Assembly (NCBI GenBank): GCA_002086835.1
Contig: MVIG01000001.1
Coordinates: 186,001 to 250,000 of the forward strand
Source of the DNA: Mycolicibacterium porcinum
Lineage (GTDB): Bacteria > Actinomycetota > Actinomycetes > Mycobacteriales > Mycobacteriaceae
Direction of reading: 5' to 3'
DNA length: 64,000 nt
Under the pieces are notes generated by a model that had not been told where the DNA came from, ran no database searches, and saw nothing but the letters and a program-made list of their open reading frames with translations. The translations under genes were made by a program, and so were the position numbers. Below are positions 35,802 to 44,985 of the stretch, one piece after another; position 1 is the stretch's first letter, and every line of letters begins with the position of its first letter.

Positions 35802-36962
35802 CTATGCAGAGTTGCGGGCGCGGCTCGATTCCGAGCGACCGATGACCACGCGCATGATTTCGTTGGTTCCCTCAAGAATGCGGTGCACCCGCAGATCCCG
35901 GACGATTTTCTCCAGACCGTACTCGCGCAGATACCCGTAGCCGCCGTGCAACTGCAGCGCCTGATCGGCCACCTCGAAGCACTTGTCGGTGACATACAGC
36001 TTGGCCATCGCACACAACGTGACCTTGTCGGGGTGGTTGGCATCCAGCGCGGAGGCCGCCCGCCACAACATGTTTCGCGACGTCTCCAGACCGGTGGCCA
36101 TATCGGCCAAGGTGAACCGGATCGTCGGCTCGTCGAGCAGGGCCCCGCCGAACGCTTGGCGGTCGGCGAGATAGCCCACTGCCTTGTCGTACGCGGCCTG
36201 GGCACCGCCGAGCGAGCAGGCGGCGATGTTGATCCGCCCGCCGTTCAGGCCGTTCATCGCGATCCCGAAGCCGGTGCCTTCGGTGCTGCCCAGCAGGGCC
36301 TCGGCCGGAACCCGCACCCCCTCGAAGATCACCTGCGCGGTGGGCTGGGCGTTCCAGCCCATCTTCTGCTCCTGCGTGCCGAAACTGAGTCCCGGCGTGT
36401 CCTTTTCGACCACGAAAGCCGAGATGCCCTTCGGGCCGTCGGCGCCGGTCCGGGCCATCACCACGTACACATCGGAACTGCCGGCCCCGGAGATGAACTG
36501 CTTGACTCCGTCGAGGACGTAATCGCTGCCGTCGCGGACCGCCCTGGTCCGCAGCGCCGCCGCGTCCGAGCCGGCTCCCGGTTCGGTGAGGCAGTAGCTG
36601 GCGATGGCTTCCATCGACGCCAGCCTGGGCACCCACGTCTTGCGCTGCTCCTCCGTGCCGAAGCTGTCCACCATCCACGCGCACATGTTGTGGATGGACA
36701 GGAACGCCGCCAGCGTGGGATCGGCGGCGGCGAGTGCCTCGAAGATGCGTACCGCATCCAGCCGGCGCAGCCCGCTGCCGCCCGCGTCCTCACCGCAGTA
36801 GATCGCGCCCATGCCGAGTTCGGCCGCCTCCCGCAACACGTCGGTGGGGAAGTGATGGGTCTCATCCCATTCCAACGCGTATGGCGCGATGCGCTTTTCG
36901 GCGAACGCGGCCGCCGTCTCGGCGATCACGCGTTCGTCTTCGTCCAGGTCGTACAGATTCAC
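35802..36962 (-). CDS. fadE9: acyl-CoA dehydrogenase, probable isobutyryl-CoA dehydrogenase
   Basis: 386-aa FAD-dependent dehydrogenase. It has YCLTEPGAGSDAAALRT and QAFG signatures, and a catalytic Glu364 in RILEGTNEIMR, the position used by short/branched-chain acyl-CoA dehydrogenases. Placed between mmsA and mmsB it should oxidise isobutyryl-CoA to methacrylyl-CoA in valine degradation. GTG start with AGGAGAAG upstream; 39 bases separate it from mmsA. Confidence 0.92.
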   Translation of the reverse strand: MNLYDLDEDERVIAETAAAFAEKRIAPYALEWDETHHFPTDVLREAAELGMGAIYCGEDAGGSGLRRLDAVRIFEALAAADPTLAAFLSIHNMCAWMVDSFGTEEQRKTWVPRLASMEAIASYCLTEPGAGSDAAALRTRAVRDGSDYVLDGVKQFISGAGSSDVYVVMARTGADGPKGISAFVVEKDTPGLSFGTQEQKMGWNAQPTAQVIFEGVRVPAEALLGSTEGTGFGIAMNGLNGGRINIAACSLGGAQAAYDKAVGYLADRQAFGGALLDEPTIRFTLADMATGLETSRNMLWRAASALDANHPDKVTLCAMAKLYVTDKCFEVADQALQLHGGYGYLREYGLEKIVRDLRVHRILEGTNEIMRVVIGRSESSRARNSA

Positions 36963-37001
36963 AGGGCCGGTCTTCTCCTAGCGCAAGCGCTCGTCGGTGC
37001 G

Positions 37002-38522
37002 CTACTTCATGGTCGGGATGACGAACTCGGCGCCATCCTTGATGCCCGACGGCCACCGCTCGGTGACGGTCTTGGTCTTGGTGTAGAACAGGATCGAGTG
37101 CGGCCCGTGCTGGTTGAGGTCGCCGAATCCGGACCGCTTCCAGCCGCCGAAGGTGTGGTAGGCCACCGGAACCGGGATCGGCACGTTGACGCCGACCATG
37201 CCGACCTGCACGCGGGACACGAAATCGCGCGCGGCGTCGCCGTCACGGGTGAAGATCGCGACGCCATTGCCGTATTCGTGCTCGGAAGGAAGCTTGAGGG
37301 CCTCTTCGTAGTCGTGGGCGCGGACAATGCACAGCACCGGACCGAAGATCTCGTCGGTGTAGATCGACATGTCGGTGGTGACGTTGTCGAACAGCGTGGG
37401 GCCGATGAAGTAGCCCTTCTCGAGGCTGGCGTCGCCGAAAGTCAGCTCGTTGCTGGCCCGTTCGCGGCCGTCGACCACGAGCTCGGCGCCGGCCGCGACG
37501 CCCTGGCCGATGTAGTCGCGGACCCGCTCGAGGGCCGCGCCGGTGACCAGTGGCCCGTAGTCGGCCTTGGGATCGAGGCTGTGCCCGACCCGCAGCTGGT
37601 TGATGCGCTCGACGAGCCTGGCGCGAAGCCGGTTGGCGGTTTCCTCACCAACTGGCACCGCGACGCTGATGGCCATGCACCGCTCGCCGGCGCTGCCGTA
37701 GCCCGCGCCGATCAACGCGTCGACGGCCTGGTCCAGATCGGCGTCGGGCATCACGATCATGTGGTTCTTGGCGCCACCGAAGCACTGTGCGCGCTTGCCG
37801 TGTGCGGCCGCGCCCGAGTAGATGTACTGCGCGATGTCGGAGCTGCCGACGAAGCCGACCGCCTTGATGTCGGGGTGCGCGAGGATCGCGTCGACGGCTT
37901 CCTTGTCGCCCTGCACCACCTGGAACACGCCGGCGGGCAGCCCGGCCTCGATGAACAGCTCGGCCAGCCGCAGCGGAACCGAGGGGTCCCGCTCGGAAGG
38001 CTTGAGCACGAATGCGTTTCCGCATGCCAGCGCGGGGCCGGCCTTCCACAGCGGGATCATCGCCGGGAAGTTGAACGGGGTGATGCCCGCGACCACACCC
38101 AGCGGCTGGCGGATCGAATAGACGTCGATGCCGGTGCCTGCGCCCTCGGTGAACTCACCCTTGAGCAGGTGGGGGATGCCCACCGAGAACTCGATGACCT
38201 CCAGGCCGCGCTGGATGTCACCCAGTGAGTCGGCGACGGTCTTGCCGTGCTCCAGGCTGAGGAGTTCGGCCAGCTCATTCGCGTTCTGGTTCACCAGTTC
38301 GATGAACTTCATCAGCACCCGGGCGCGGCGCTGCGGGTTGTAGGCGGCCCATTCCTTCTGAGCCTCGACGGCGCCTGCGACGGCGGCGTCGACATCGGCG
38401 GTCGAGGCCAGGGCCACCTGTGCCTGCACCTCACCGGTGCTGGGGTTGAGCACGTCGGCCGTCCGGGTGGACCCGGCGGTGGTGCGCTGGCCGTTGATGA
38501 AGTGGGGGATCTGAGTGGTCAT
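37002..38522 (-). CDS. mmsA: methylmalonate-semialdehyde dehydrogenase (acylating)
   Basis: CoA-dependent conversion of methylmalonate semialdehyde to propionyl-CoA, NAD-linked, final step of the valine branch. 506 aa from ATG 38522; a longer in-frame opening lacks family similarity. Catalytic Cys282 lies in GSAGERCMAIS, and the acylating-ALDH motifs PFNFPAMIPLW and FVGSSDIAQYIY are visible. First gene of the mmsA-fadE9-mmsB operon. Confidence 0.95.
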   Translation of the reverse strand: MTTQIPHFINGQRTTAGSTRTADVLNPSTGEVQAQVALASTADVDAAVAGAVEAQKEWAAYNPQRRARVLMKFIELVNQNANELAELLSLEHGKTVADSLGDIQRGLEVIEFSVGIPHLLKGEFTEGAGTGIDVYSIRQPLGVVAGITPFNFPAMIPLWKAGPALACGNAFVLKPSERDPSVPLRLAELFIEAGLPAGVFQVVQGDKEAVDAILAHPDIKAVGFVGSSDIAQYIYSGAAAHGKRAQCFGGAKNHMIVMPDADLDQAVDALIGAGYGSAGERCMAISVAVPVGEETANRLRARLVERINQLRVGHSLDPKADYGPLVTGAALERVRDYIGQGVAAGAELVVDGRERASNELTFGDASLEKGYFIGPTLFDNVTTDMSIYTDEIFGPVLCIVRAHDYEEALKLPSEHEYGNGVAIFTRDGDAARDFVSRVQVGMVGVNVPIPVPVAYHTFGGWKRSGFGDLNQHGPHSILFYTKTKTVTERWPSGIKDGAEFVIPTMK

Positions 38523-38585
38523 GGCGTTCCGTCCCAAGAGAGATGCGCAGTTGTGTAGCCCGGGGCATACCCGAGATACTTGCAT

Positions 38586-38615
38586 ATCCTAGTAATTGGT
38601 CGGAGGGTTTGGCAA
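38586..38615 (-). promoter_or_regulatory. candidate promoter of the mmsA operon
   Basis: On the minus strand, TTGCCA (38615-38610), an 18-base spacer and TAGGAT (38591-38586). The AT-rich patch TGCATATCCTAGTAATTGG here stands out in the GC-rich DNA. Leader length to the mmsA ATG would be about 57 bases. Confidence 0.4.
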
Positions 38616-38647
38616 GGGTTGCGCCGGGGGATGATGCGGCGGGTCGG

Positions 38648-39118
38648 CTAGCTGCGCTGACCGTCCTCGTCCTGCTGCCAGCGCTTCAGCACTGTGGGGA
38701 TCTCTGCCATCAGGAAGGCGTAGAAATCGCGCATCTGGGTCAGCCGGTGGTGTGCCGGGCTGTCGCGGTCGGTAGCCGAGATTCCGGCATCCGCGGCTGC
38801 CTGCATGGCCTCGAGCGTCTCGTTCTGGTTGGTGAACAGGATTGCCCACGCGTTATCGCGCAGGCGGAAATGATCACGACGACTGGCTGGGGCCGGGACT
38901 CGCTCGGCCAGGCCCACTGACGTCAGCATCTTGAGGGAGCCTGAGATGGATCCGGCGCTGGCCTGCAGCGTGTCGGCCAGTTCGGCCATCGTCACACTCG
39001 GCTGGCCGGTGAACAGCAGTGCGGCGAGCACGCGTGCGGGCATCCGTTGCATGCCGTGACTGCTGAGCACCAGGGCCAGTTGCTCGGCCGCCTGCTGCGG
39101 GCCGCTGGGTCTGGCCAC
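38648..39118 (-). CDS. MarR/GbsR-type transcriptional regulator
   Basis: 156 aa. The N-terminus (GPQQAAEQLALVLSSHGMQRMPARVLAALL) and the helix-turn-helix MAELADTLQASAGSISGSLKML are like the GbsR branch of MarR proteins. AGGAGG 7 bases before supports GTG 39118. It diverges from an ABC exporter operon across 119 bases containing a palindromic site, so it probably represses the exporter. Confidence 0.85.
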   Translation of the reverse strand: MARPSGPQQAAEQLALVLSSHGMQRMPARVLAALLFTGQPSVTMAELADTLQASAGSISGSLKMLTSVGLAERVPAPASRRDHFRLRDNAWAILFTNQNETLEAMQAAADAGISATDRDSPAHHRLTQMRDFYAFLMAEIPTVLKRWQQDEDGQRS

Positions 39119-39143
39119 GTGAAACCTCCTCGCCGGAAATAGT

Positions 39144-39173
39144 CTTCAATAATTTCTGAAAGTTTAGTACAGT
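39144..39173. promoter_or_regulatory. promoter and operator of the ABC exporter operon
   Basis: TTCAAT (39145-39150), a 17-base spacer and TACAGT (39168-39173) form a possible plus-strand promoter. The imperfect palindrome CTTCAATAATTTCTGAAAG (39144-39162) covers the -35 and most of the spacer, a good repressor position. The same AT-rich block would also serve the divergent regulator gene. Confidence 0.45.
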
Positions 39174-39237
39174 CTGATCCGGTGTTCCGGGAAGTCTGGT
39201 CGGAGATGAGGTCTTCGTCTGCGCGGAAAGGGCACTG

Positions 39238-40110
39238 ATGGGTACGGCAACCGACGTCATCGACGTTCGAGGTCTCACATTCAGCTATCCCAAGGCGGCT
39301 GAACCGGCGATCCGAGGAATGGATTTTGCCGTCGGAAACGGGGAGATCTTCGGGTTCCTCGGGCCCAGCGGCGCCGGGAAATCCACCACCCAGAAACTGC
39401 TCATCGGCCTGCTGCGCGGCCACGGCGGTCATGCCAAGGTGTGGGGACGGGACCCGGTGGACTGGGGACCGGACTACTACGAGCGTGTCGGTGTGTCGTT
39501 CGAACTGCCTAACCACTATCACAAGCTCACCGGCCTGGAGAACCTCCAGTTTTTCGGATCCCTCTACCAGGGTCCGACGGCGGACCCGATGGAACTGCTG
39601 GACGCAGTCGGGCTGGCCGACGCCGCGAACACGCGAGTCGGCAAGTACTCCAAGGGAATGCAGATGCGGCTCACGTTCGCGCGGTCGCTGATCAACGAGC
39701 CCGAATTGCTGTTCCTCGACGAGCCCACCTCGGGGCTCGACCCCGTCACCGCCCGCAAGGTCAAGGACATCATCCTGGACCTCAAGGCGCGTGGCCGCAC
39801 GATCTTCCTCACCACCCACGACATGTCCACGGCCGACGAATTGTGTGACCGGGTGGCCTTCGTCGTCGACGGCGCCATCGTCGCGCTCGATTCCCCGGCG
39901 GAACTGAAGATCGCCCGGAGTCAGCGCCGCGTCCGAGTGCAGTACCGCACCTCCGGTGGGCTCACCACAGCGGAGTACGCTATCGACGGTCTGGCTGACG
40001 ATCCGGAATTCCATGCGGTGCTACGTGATCACCACGTCGAAACCATTCACAGTCGCGAAGCCAGTCTCGATGACGTATTCGTCGAGGTGACCGGTCGGCG
40101 GCTGACATGA
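39238..40110 (+). CDS. ABC transporter ATP-binding protein
   Basis: 290-aa nucleotide-binding subunit. Walker A GPSGAGKSTT (about residues 42-51), ABC signature YSKGMQMRL (variant of LSGGQ) and Walker B LLFLDEPTSGLDP are complete, with the switch His in TTHDMSTADEL. Followed with a 4-base overlap by two membrane subunits. The arrangement resembles the fluoroquinolone exporter Rv2688c-Rv2686c of M. tuberculosis, but the substrate here is inferred only. Confidence 0.92.
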   Translation: MGTATDVIDVRGLTFSYPKAAEPAIRGMDFAVGNGEIFGFLGPSGAGKSTTQKLLIGLLRGHGGHAKVWGRDPVDWGPDYYERVGVSFELPNHYHKLTGLENLQFFGSLYQGPTADPMELLDAVGLADAANTRVGKYSKGMQMRLTFARSLINEPELLFLDEPTSGLDPVTARKVKDIILDLKARGRTIFLTTHDMSTADELCDRVAFVVDGAIVALDSPAELKIARSQRRVRVQYRTSGGLTTAEYAIDGLADDPEFHAVLRDHHVETIHSREASLDDVFVEVTGRRLT

Positions 40111-40820
40111 CCCGGTTGATCGCCGCCGCTCGGCTCGAGTTGGTGGTGCAGTACCGGCAGAAGTTCCTGCACGCGGGAATCTTTTCCGGGCTCATCTGGC
40201 TTGCGGTGCTGTTGCCGATGCCGCACAGCCTGCGCCCTGTCGCCGAACCGTACGTCCTGGTCGGTGATATCGCGATCATCGGATTCTTCTTCATCGGAGG
40301 CTCGGTGTTCTTCGAGAAACAGGAACGCACGCTCGGTGCGGTCATCTCCACGCCATTGCGATTCTGGGAGTATCTGGCTGCCAAACTAGTTGTACTGCTG
40401 GCAATCTCGCTGTTCGTGGCCATCGTGGTGTCCACCATCGCCGACGGATTCGCCTACCGCCCGGTGCCGTTGATCGGCGGGGTGGTGCTCGGCACGTTGC
40501 TGATGCTGCTGGTCGGCTTCATCACCTCGCTACCGTTCGCCTCGGTCACCGACTGGTTTCTCGCTGGCACCATCCCGCTGGCGCTCCTGCTCGTGCCGCC
40601 GCTGATCTACTACTCAGGCCTGTGGACCAATCCGGTGCTGTACGTCGTGCCCACCCAGGGTCCGCTGCTGCTGTTGGGCGCCGCGTTCGACCAGGTGTCA
40701 TTGAACAACTGGCAGCTGCTCTACTCGGTGCTTTATCCCGTGCTGGCACTGATCGTGCTGTGGCGCATCGCCCATGTGCTGTTCGTCCGTTACGTCGTCG
40801 AAAGGTCAGGTGTACTGTGA
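40107..40820 (+). CDS. ABC transporter permease
   Basis: 237 aa with six hydrophobic segments and no signal peptide, typical of an ABC-2-type exporter permease. The first segment begins near residue 22 (LHAGIFSGLIWLAVLLPMP). It overlaps the ATPase gene by 4 bases and the second permease by 4 bases, so a 1:1:1 complex is expected. Confidence 0.85.
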   Translation: MTRLIAAARLELVVQYRQKFLHAGIFSGLIWLAVLLPMPHSLRPVAEPYVLVGDIAIIGFFFIGGSVFFEKQERTLGAVISTPLRFWEYLAAKLVVLLAISLFVAIVVSTIADGFAYRPVPLIGGVVLGTLLMLLVGFITSLPFASVTDWFLAGTIPLALLLVPPLIYYSGLWTNPVLYVVPTQGPLLLLGAAFDQVSLNNWQLLYSVLYPVLALIVLWRIAHVLFVRYVVERSGVL

Positions 40821-41575
40821 CCGCGATTCTGAGTTCGACCACGGGCAAGGCTCTGGCCGCCTTCGGCCGCAACGATATTCGCGGTACCTATCGTGATCCG
40901 CTGCTGGTCATGCTGGTGCTCGCACCGGTGATCTGGACCAGCGGTGTGGCGATTCTGACGCCCAGGGTCACCGAGATGCTCGCGCAGCGTTACGACTTCG
41001 ATCTCGTGCCCTATTACCCGCTGGTGCTCACCGCATTTCTGCTGCTCACCAGCATCATCATCGCCGGGGGGCTGGGCGCGTTCCTGGTGCTCGACGAGGT
41101 CGACGCGGGCACCATGACGGCGTTGCGGGTGACCCCTGTTCCGATGTCGACGTTCTTCGCCTATCGCGCGGTGACGGTCATGGTGGTCACCACGGTGTAC
41201 GTGATCGTCACGCTTTCGTTCAGCGGCATTCTCGGTCCCGGACTGATTTCGGCCCTCATCCCGATCGGAATGGTCGCCGGGTTGTCCGCCGTGGTAACCC
41301 TGCTGCTGATAATCGCACTGGCAGGAAACAAGATTCAGGGCATCGCGATGGTGCGCGCGCTGGGAATGCTCATCGCCGGGCTGCCGTGCCTGCCCTGGTT
41401 CATCGACTCGCCGTGGAACCTGGCCTTCGGTGTGCTGCCACCGTACTGGCCGGCCAAGGCGTTCTGGGTCGCCAGCGCACACGGCACCTGGTGGCCGTAC
41501 TTGGTCGGTGGGGTGGCGTACAACCTGGCGGTCGCCTGGCCGTTGTTCCGTCGGTTTCTCGCAATGAACAGCTGA
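40817..41575 (+). CDS. ABC transporter permease, second subunit
   Basis: 252 aa from GTG 40817 (GTGA overlap). Six membrane segments; the N-terminal FGRNDIRGTYRDPLLVMLVLAP is shared with actinobacterial ABC-2 permeases of this type. It pairs with the preceding permease. Its stop lies 4 bases from the convergent MarR gene, leaving no room for a terminator between them. Confidence 0.85.
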   Translation: MTAILSSTTGKALAAFGRNDIRGTYRDPLLVMLVLAPVIWTSGVAILTPRVTEMLAQRYDFDLVPYYPLVLTAFLLLTSIIIAGGLGAFLVLDEVDAGTMTALRVTPVPMSTFFAYRAVTVMVVTTVYVIVTLSFSGILGPGLISALIPIGMVAGLSAVVTLLLIIALAGNKIQGIAMVRALGMLIAGLPCLPWFIDSPWNLAFGVLPPYWPAKAFWVASAHGTWWPYLVGGVAYNLAVAWPLFRRFLAMNS

Positions 41576-41579
41576 CGGG

Positions 41580-41990
41580 TCAGCTGCCCGCGCGCAGCCA
41601 CGGGCTGACGCCGTACTCCTCGAACCACGCCTGTTCGGCCGGGCGGACCGTGGTTAGCAGGCGCGCATGCAGTGCAGAGCCGCGCTTGCTCAGGTTCACC
41701 CGCACCTTGCGCCGGTCGTCGGCGTCGACCTCGCGGAACACCAGGGCGCGGCCGGCCAACCGGTCGACCACGCGGGTCAACGTGGGCGCGGCGGCCTGGG
41801 TCTGGGTGCGCAACTCCGCCATGGTCAGGCCAGGTGAGTCGGCCAGTGCGGCCAGGACCAGCCAGTCGTCGAGCGTCAGGTCCTCTCCGCTGACCTCGCG
41901 TTCGATGACAGCACCGAGCATGCGTGCGGCGCGCAGAAGCTCGCTGCTCGACGGCATGGCAATGTCATCCGGCGGGAGCACGTCAGTCAT
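41580..41990 (-). CDS. MarR-family regulator of the amide operon
   Basis: 136 aa from ATG 41990. The winged helix is clear (LTLDDWLVLAALADSPGLTMAEL, wing DADDRRKVRVNL). It diverges from the amide-sensor gene across 115 bases, and its upstream palindrome TTCCAATTGGAA (42042-42053) reappears as TTCCATCTGGAA before amiS. This makes it the probable repressor of the whole cluster at 42106-46056, in place of the AmiR antiterminator of Pseudomonas. Confidence 0.85.
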   Translation of the reverse strand: MTDVLPPDDIAMPSSSELLRAARMLGAVIEREVSGEDLTLDDWLVLAALADSPGLTMAELRTQTQAAAPTLTRVVDRLAGRALVFREVDADDRRKVRVNLSKRGSALHARLLTTVRPAEQAWFEEYGVSPWLRAGS

Positions 41991-42041
41991 CGCGGCCGCC
42001 TCCCAACTGGCGATTGCCTCGCACCGCTCACGCGAGGATAC

Positions 42042-42053
42042 TTCCAATTGGAA
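42042..42053. promoter_or_regulatory. MarR operator 1, TTCCAATTGGAA
   Basis: Perfect 12-base palindrome between the divergent MarR and amide-binding genes. A possible plus-strand promoter TTGCCT (42014-42019)-N17-GATACT (42037-42042) abuts it, and TAGAAT (42061-42056, minus strand) lies on the other side, so one bound dimer could control both directions. Confidence 0.65.
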
Positions 42054-42105
42054 TGATTCTAGCTGACCATCTCGTCTGCCCGGTAACGGGGATTGGACTG
42101 CGGGG

Positions 42106-43194
42106 GTGAACGTACGAGTGCGCACCGTCGGCCGCGATGCCGAATGGCGGCTGGCGATGGTGGTGCCGCTGCAAGGGCCCGCCGGGATCTTCGGGCCGTC
42201 CTGCGAGGCGGTCGGAGACCTGGTCGCGCACGACCTCAACGCGGCCGGCGGAGTGATGGGCCGCGAGGTCCACATCGAGGTGGTCGACGGGGGTGCGCCT
42301 CCGGCGGTCGTGGCCTCCGACGTGAAGCGGTTGATCGACGACGGTCGTATCGACGCCGTGAGCGGATGGCACATCTCGTCGGTGCGCCACGCACTGGCAC
42401 CGGTGGTGGCCGGCCGAGTGCCCTACACCTATCCCGCGTTGTACGAAGGTGGCGAGCGAAGGCGCGGAATCTATTGCTGCGGTGAGACACCCGATCAGCA
42501 ACTGGCGCCGGCACTGCGCTGGATGCGCGACCATCTCGGCATCCGGAAATGGTTCGTGGTCGGCGATGACTACGTGTGGCCGCGGACCTCGTTGTCCGAG
42601 GTTCGTCGGTATGTCCACGAGCTGTCACTGGATCTGGTCGGCGGTTCGTTCGTCGCGCTCGGCCAGGGGGACATCGCCCGCCTCGTCGACAAGGTAGCCC
42701 GCTCGCGGTGCGAGGCGGTGCTGATGCTGCTGGTCGGTCAGGATGCGGTCGAGTTCAACCGGGCGTTCGCGCAACGGGGGCTGCATGACGAACTGCTGCG
42801 GTTCAGTCCGCTGATGGACGAGAACATGCTGATCGCCAGCGGTCACGACGCGACCAAGGGCTTGTTCGTCGCGGCGTCCTATTTTCGCTCGATGGTGGGC
42901 CGTAACTCGATGGAACTGCTCGACCGATATCTGGCGGTGAACGGCTCGGGCGCCCCCGCGCTGGGTAGCGCGGCCGAATCCTGTTATGAGGGAGCATATT
43001 TCCTCGCTGAGATGATCCGCCGGTCCGGCGACAGGGTGGATATCGAGGCGGTCGCTGACGGCGCCGCCTACGACAGTCCGCGCGGCACGGTCGAATTCAG
43101 CGGACACCGCACCCGCCAGCCGGTTCACCTCGCGGTCGCCGACGGAGTCGATTTCGAGATCGTCACAACGCTGCCGGCTCATCTGTGTGACTGA
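42106..43194 (+). CDS. amiC: amide-binding protein, AmiC-like sensor
   Basis: 362 aa, periplasmic-binding-protein type 1 fold of the FmdD/AmiC/UrtA group (PLQGPAGIFGPSCEAVGDLVAHDLN near residue 22; LMDENMLIASG; GSAAESCYEGAYFLAE). There is no signal peptide or lipobox, so it works in the cytoplasm as a sensor like Pseudomonas AmiC and not as a transport lipoprotein. In Pseudomonas AmiC holds AmiR; no ANTAR protein is encoded here. GTG start. Confidence 0.82.
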   Translation: MNVRVRTVGRDAEWRLAMVVPLQGPAGIFGPSCEAVGDLVAHDLNAAGGVMGREVHIEVVDGGAPPAVVASDVKRLIDDGRIDAVSGWHISSVRHALAPVVAGRVPYTYPALYEGGERRRGIYCCGETPDQQLAPALRWMRDHLGIRKWFVVGDDYVWPRTSLSEVRRYVHELSLDLVGGSFVALGQGDIARLVDKVARSRCEAVLMLLVGQDAVEFNRAFAQRGLHDELLRFSPLMDENMLIASGHDATKGLFVAASYFRSMVGRNSMELLDRYLAVNGSGAPALGSAAESCYEGAYFLAEMIRRSGDRVDIEAVADGAAYDSPRGTVEFSGHRTRQPVHLAVADGVDFEIVTTLPAHLCD

Positions 43195-43207
43195 TCCGCC
43201 CCGTCTG

Positions 43208-43236
43208 TTGACAGTGTGGCGGCCGTCACTTACTTT
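43208..43236 (+). promoter_or_regulatory. promoter of amiS-amiE-amiB
   Basis: TTGACA (43208-43213), 17-base spacer, TACTTT (43231-43236). Transcription would begin near 43243, just before the second MarR palindrome at 43249-43260, so bound repressor would block initiation or escape. Confidence 0.6.
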
Positions 43237-43248
43237 CATTTGGACATA

Positions 43249-43260
43249 TTCCATCTGGAA
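43249..43260. promoter_or_regulatory. MarR operator 2, TTCCATCTGGAA
   Basis: Shares TTCCA-N2-TGGAA with operator 1 at 42042-42053, and flanking ATA and ATT bases are also alike. It lies immediately downstream of the amiS promoter. Confidence 0.65.
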
Positions 43261-43277
43261 GTAATTGAGGTGCCTCG

Positions 43278-43907
43278 ATGGGCAACGTCGGTCTCCTTTA
43301 CGTCGGCGCAGTGCTTTTCGTCAACGGGTTGATGTTGTTGAACGTCGTGCCTGCGCGGTCCGCGGCGGTGCTCAACCTGTTCGTCGGCGCCCTGCAGTGT
43401 GTGCTGCCGACGGTCATGTTGGTCATGGCCGCTGGAGACCCCGCCGCCACTCTGGCGGCATCAGGTCTGTACCTGTTCGGATTCACCTACCTCTACGTCG
43501 GGATCGTCAACCTGGCTGGGCTGGAACCCGAAGGCATCGGCTGGTTTTCGCTGTTCGTCGCAGGAGGAGCCGTCGTCTACTCCGCGCTGTCGTTCACCGT
43601 AGGGAACGATCCCGTGTTCGGTGTCATCTGGCTCGCCTGGGCAGTGCTGTGGCTGTTGTTCTTCCTGGTCCTCGCGCTTCATCGAGACGGGCTGACTCGC
43701 TTCACCGGCTGGTCGGTGGTGTTGCTCAGCCAGCCGACCTGCACGCTTCCCGCATTTCTGATGCTCAGCGGCACCTATCGCACCTCGCCCGGTATCGCGG
43801 CGATCTGGGCGGTGGGACTGACCGCCCTGTTCTTCGTCGCGCGGGCGTTCAGTGCCCACCGCTCGCATCAAGCACGCACGGCTGCAAGCGAACCCGCTTA
43901 CAGCTGA
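43278..43907 (+). CDS. amiS: AmiS/UreI-family amide channel
   Basis: 209-aa membrane protein with six to seven hydrophobic helices. The N-terminus [19 protein letters not shown] is the AmiS/UreI signature, and [13 protein letters not shown] fits helix 3. It should admit short-chain amides or urea by facilitated diffusion for AmiE. Preceded by GAGG 8 bases upstream of the ATG. Followed by amiE after 29 bases. Confidence 0.9.
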   Translation: MGNVGLLYVGAVLFVNGLMLLNVVPARSAAVLNLFVGALQCVLPTVMLVMAAGDPAATLAASGLYLFGFTYLYVGIVNLAGLEPEGIGWFSLFVAGGAVVYSALSFTVGNDPVFGVIWLAWAVLWLLFFLVLALHRDGLTRFTGWSVVLLSQPTCTLPAFLMLSGTYRTSPGIAAIWAVGLTALFFVARAFSAHRSHQARTAASEPAYS

Positions 43908-43936
43908 ATCATCACCACCCACATCAAGGAGTAGTC

Positions 43937-44974
43937 ATGAGGCACGGAGATATCTCGTCCAGCAACGACACCGTCGGCGTCGCCGTGGTGAACTACAAGA
44001 TGCCCCGGCTGCACACCCGGGCCGAAGTGCTCGACAACGCCCGCAAGATCGCGGACATGCTGATCGGCATGAAGTCGGGTCTGCCCGGCATGGATCTCGT
44101 TGTATTCCCTGAGTATTCGACGCAGGGAATCATGTACGACGAGCAGGAGATGTACGACACGGCGGCCACCGTCCCGGGTGACGAGACCGCGATCTTCTCG
44201 GCTGCCTGCCGAGAAGCCGGAACGTGGGGTGTCTTCTCGATCACCGGCGAGCGCCACGAGGACCACCCGAACAAGCCGCCCTACAACACCTTGGTGCTGA
44301 TCGACGACAAGGGTGACATCGTCCAGAAGTATCGCAAGATCCTGCCGTGGTGCCCGATCGAGGGTTGGTACCCGGGGGACACCACCTATGTCACCGACGG
44401 CCCGAAGGGGCTCAAGATCTCCCTGATCATCTGTGATGACGGGAACTATCCGGAGATCTGGCGGGACTGCGCGATGAAGGGCGCCGAACTCATCGTGCGC
44501 TGTCAGGGCTACATGTACCCGGCCAAGGACCAGCAGGTGCTGATGGCCAAGGCCATGGCCTGGGCCAACAATTGCTATGTGGCAGTGGCCAATGCGGCCG
44601 GCTTCGACGGGGTTTACTCCTACTTCGGCCATTCGGCGATCATCGGCTTCGACGGACGCACGCTCGGCGAGACCGGCGAAGAAGAGTACGGAATCCAGTA
44701 TGCGCAGCTGTCTTTGGCCGCGATCCGCGATGCGCGGGAGAACGATCAGTCGCAGAATCACCTGTTCAAGCTCCTGCACCGCGGCTACTCCGGCGTGCAC
44801 GCGGCCGGCGATGGCGACAAGGGCGTGGCCGACTGTCCATTCGAGTTCTACAAGCTGTGGGTGACCGATGCGCAGAAGGCCCAGGAGCGGGTGGAGTCGA
44901 TCACCAGGTCCACGGTCGGGGTGGCCGACTGCCGGGTGGGTTCACTGCCGGTCGAGCAGACCATCGAAGCCTGA
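43937..44974 (+). CDS. amiE: aliphatic amidase
   Basis: Hydrolyses short aliphatic amides to the acid and ammonia (nitrilase superfamily). 345 aa, essentially the length of Pseudomonas AmiE, and the catalytic triad falls at the same numbers: Glu59 (FPEYST), Lys134 (KYRKILPW) and Cys166 (LIICDDGN). RBS AAGGAG at 43926-43931 supports ATG 43937. It is the enzymatic core of the operon. Confidence 0.96.
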   Translation: MRHGDISSSNDTVGVAVVNYKMPRLHTRAEVLDNARKIADMLIGMKSGLPGMDLVVFPEYSTQGIMYDEQEMYDTAATVPGDETAIFSAACREAGTWGVFSITGERHEDHPNKPPYNTLVLIDDKGDIVQKYRKILPWCPIEGWYPGDTTYVTDGPKGLKISLIICDDGNYPEIWRDCAMKGAELIVRCQGYMYPAKDQQVLMAKAMAWANNCYVAVANAAGFDGVYSYFGHSAIIGFDGRTLGETGEEEYGIQYAQLSLAAIRDARENDQSQNHLFKLLHRGYSGVHAAGDGDKGVADCPFEFYKLWVTDAQKAQERVESITRSTVGVADCRVGSLPVEQTIEA

Positions 44975-44985
44975 AGGGGCACGCG

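Noticed and set aside
34965..38228. A 1087-codon plus-strand open frame opposite mmsB-fadE9-mmsA
   Set aside because: It is antisense to three well-supported genes, and its Arg/His/Ala-rich composition is typical of a shadow frame in high-GC DNA.
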